From: Microbulbifer sp. THAF38
GTDB taxonomy: Bacteria; Pseudomonadota; Gammaproteobacteria; Pseudomonadales; Cellvibrionaceae
Direction: 5' to 3'
DNA: 64,000 nt
Assembly (NCBI RefSeq): GCF_009363535.1
Contig: NZ_CP045369.1
Coordinates: 880,501 to 944,500 of the forward strand
Shown here: positions 62,318 through 64,000 of the stretch, piece by piece
Position numbering within the stretch: position 1 is the first letter of the stretch
How the letters are laid out: each line of letters begins with the position of its first letter
Notes under the pieces: generated by a model
The model's input: only the letters and a program-made list of their open reading frames with translations
What the model was told of the DNA's origin: nothing
Databases searched by the model: none
Position numbers and translations under genes: made by a program

Positions 62318-64000
62318 ATGGGAATTAATATAAGAAAGCGTTTTAAGGCTGTTCTAGATACGGCGGAAAAAACTTTTTCAGAACAAGTGCAAGTATGGGT
62401 AGACATTTGTGGTGTTGTCGGTGGAAAGCATCTTTTGATCCAGGGGTGGGCCTTTCACCCCGAACATGAATCCCTGGATTTTCACCTAGAATATATTGGT
62501 AGCGAAGAAGAGTCCGATACTCAGAATATTGAGGATATTAAATATTACACTCTTCGAACCACTAGGCTAGATGTAAATAAACATTTCAACTTCGAAGGTG
62601 ATAGCTGCTGGGGTTACAGCTTATTGGTTGAGTGGCCCTATGATAGAGCAGTGGATAACAAATTACTGTGCATGACCGTAAGTGCAAACGGCCAGGCCAA
62701 AGAGATAGAGCTAAAACCTTTTATAGAGTTAAGTGGTGAAGCGTTATTTGGCCACTGTATGACATGGCGCACCGGAGAAAAGGCAGAATTGCTTAGTGCC
62801 ATGTTTGAGAGCATGGGCAATAAGGTTTTTGAGATCCCAGGCTTAAAGAAACTGGAGGAGGGACAGCTCAAGACCCTGGTCGACTGGCATTGGGACAGTA
62901 TCTTAGCAGTACCCGGCCATGGACTGTTTCTTTCTGGATGGCTGCTTGATGGTCAGCGGGATCTGGCAAGTTTAGTGTTGCGGACTACAGATGGTAGCTA
63001 TAGCAAAAATTTACTTGAGGAATCTGCACGCTTTGCACGCGTAGATGTATTAGAGGCTTTTCCTGGCAGAGCTGAACCTAATTATAAAGCGGGCTTTTTT
63101 ACTTGGGTTCCTATGCCTCACCTTATAGAGAGAGCTGGATTGGAGCTGCTGTTCTTCACTAAAGAAGGTCACCTGGGCGTTGTTCCGCTTCAGCAGACTA
63201 ATATTCGCGAGGATATTACCCAGGCTAGTCAGCAAGTATTGGTGAACTTCAATGTAGATGGCAGGGAATACCGGGACAATATGCGTAAACATATTGGTCC
63301 GGCATTGTCAGCGCTCTGGGTTAATCGACGCTTTCTTCTAGAGGAACCAAAAGTAGAAGTATTACAGTTCGGCCAAAAAGTAAAAGAACCCAAGCGAAGT
63401 GTCATAGTGCCACTGTATGGACGCTATGATTTCCTGCTACATCAGATAGCTCAATTTACAGAAGATACCGATTTTGCCGAGACAGAGCTGATTTACGTTC
63501 TAGATGACCCTCGTCTCTATGATGCATTTATACCTTTTTGCTATGACACCAGTAAGTTGTTCCCAGTAAACTTTAAGGTGATATATGGTGGCCGTAACTT
63601 AGGTTACGCAGGAGCTAATAATCTCGGTGCGCGTTATGCCAGCGCAGATAAATTAGTGCTACTTAATTCAGATATTATCCCCAGTAGCAGCGGCTGGATT
63701 TCACGAATTGAACAACAAGCATCTTCACTGGAAGATGTTGGTGTGGTTGCACCAAAGTTGGTTTTTGATGATGGCACAATCCAACATGTGGGAATGACTT
63801 TTTCCAAAAGTGCACAATTTGGTAATTTGTGGCTGAATGAACATCCGGGTAAGGGAAATCCAGAGTGGCTGGTAGATATTGATTCTGTTATGGAATCACC
63901 AGCAGTGACAGGCGCTTGCATGTTTATTAGCAAAGCCTTGTATGATTTGGTGGGTGGCCTGGATGAAACCTATGTACTCGGTGATTTTGAAGATTCTGAT
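62318..64000 (+). CDS. Family 2 glycosyltransferase with long N-terminal region, partial
   Basis: Open from ATG 62318 to the window end (561 codons), so the 3' end is missing. Residues 1-345 have no clear motif but hold two similar-looking beta-rich blocks with an LIQGWAF and a LFLSGWLLDG segment. From about residue 357 a GT2 domain begins: RSVIVPLYGRYDFLLHQIAQ, VIYGGRNLGYAGANNLGARY, then LLNSDIIP and, near the edge, GACMFISKALYDLVGGLDE and GDFEDSD. These are the nucleotide-sugar and acceptor motifs. It starts 9 bp after rfbB and may add rhamnose or another sugar to the exported glycan. Confidence 0.85.
   Translation, partial: MGINIRKRFKAVLDTAEKTFSEQVQVWVDICGVVGGKHLLIQGWAFHPEHESLDFHLEYIGSEEESDTQNIEDIKYYTLRTTRLDVNKHFNFEGDSCWGYSLLVEWPYDRAVDNKLLCMTVSANGQAKEIELKPFIELSGEALFGHCMTWRTGEKAELLSAMFESMGNKVFEIPGLKKLEEGQLKTLVDWHWDSILAVPGHGLFLSGWLLDGQRDLASLVLRTTDGSYSKNLLEESARFARVDVLEAFPGRAEPNYKAGFFTWVPMPHLIERAGLELLFFTKEGHLGVVPLQQTNIREDITQASQQVLVNFNVDGREYRDNMRKHIGPALSALWVNRRFLLEEPKVEVLQFGQKVKEPKRSVIVPLYGRYDFLLHQIAQFTEDTDFAETELIYVLDDPRLYDAFIPFCYDTSKLFPVNFKVIYGGRNLGYAGANNLGARYASADKLVLLNSDIIPSSSGWISRIEQQASSLEDVGVVAPKLVFDDGTIQHVGMTFSKSAQFGNLWLNEHPGKGNPEWLVDIDSVMESPAVTGACMFISKALYDLVGGLDETYVLGDFEDSD

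Overview
The window looks like the chromosome of a marine gammaproteobacterium of the Cellvibrionales type (Microbulbifer-like). This rests on the conserved block dnaX-ybaB-recR-rnd-ycgL-ycgN, several large TonB-dependent receptors, hrpA, gltX and dusA of gammaproteobacterial type, and moderate GC. The genus is inference; no search was run.

Layout. 0-7 kb: the end of one TonB-dependent receptor, a decayed IS5-type transposase, then on the minus strand an ECF sigma factor, a FecR-type anti-sigma regulator and a second TonB-dependent receptor, a surface-signalling trio. 7-21.6 kb: housekeeping genes: dnaX with an apparent programmed -1 frameshift signal, ybaB, recR, rnd, ycgL, ycgN, small membrane proteins, a MoxR ATPase with a VWA partner, a peptide/proton symporter and hrpA. 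21.8-23.8 kb: a three-gene cassette of the HvfA/HvfB/HvfC (BufA/MbnB/MbnC-like) type. Its precursor peptide carries five EGKCG repeats and one EGSCG, followed by a DUF692 oxidase and a DUF2063 partner. This is very probably a copper-responsive oxazolone/thioamide RiPP. 24-31.4 kb: an MlaA-like protein, a response-regulator/PP2C phosphatase with a STAS protein, a TerB-like protein, transaldolase, dusA, a GlpD-like oxidase and a glycerophosphodiesterase. 31.7-41.4 kb: a CS1/alpha-type chaperone-usher pilus locus with one chaperone and two complete pilin-usher-tip modules in tandem.

41.7-53.8 kb: gltX and tRNA-Ala(GGC), then an AT-richer island. The 3' half of the tRNA is repeated at 50.5/51.75 kb, where an IS3-family element has split the repeat with a 3-bp target duplication. 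Between the repeats lies a run of small, mostly unknown genes, all on the plus strand and separated by attC-like imperfect palindromes. No integron integrase is present, so this looks like a CALIN-type cassette array. Several cassettes are broken, and a frameshifted IS110-family transposase sits at one cassette junction. A truncated tyrosine integrase lies just outside the repeat.

53.8-64 kb: a capsule or exopolysaccharide export system of the ABC type (KpsM, KpsT, KpsE, KpsD-like), the dTDP-rhamnose genes rfbA-rfbC-rfbD-rfbB, and the start of a large family 2 glycosyltransferase that runs off the window.
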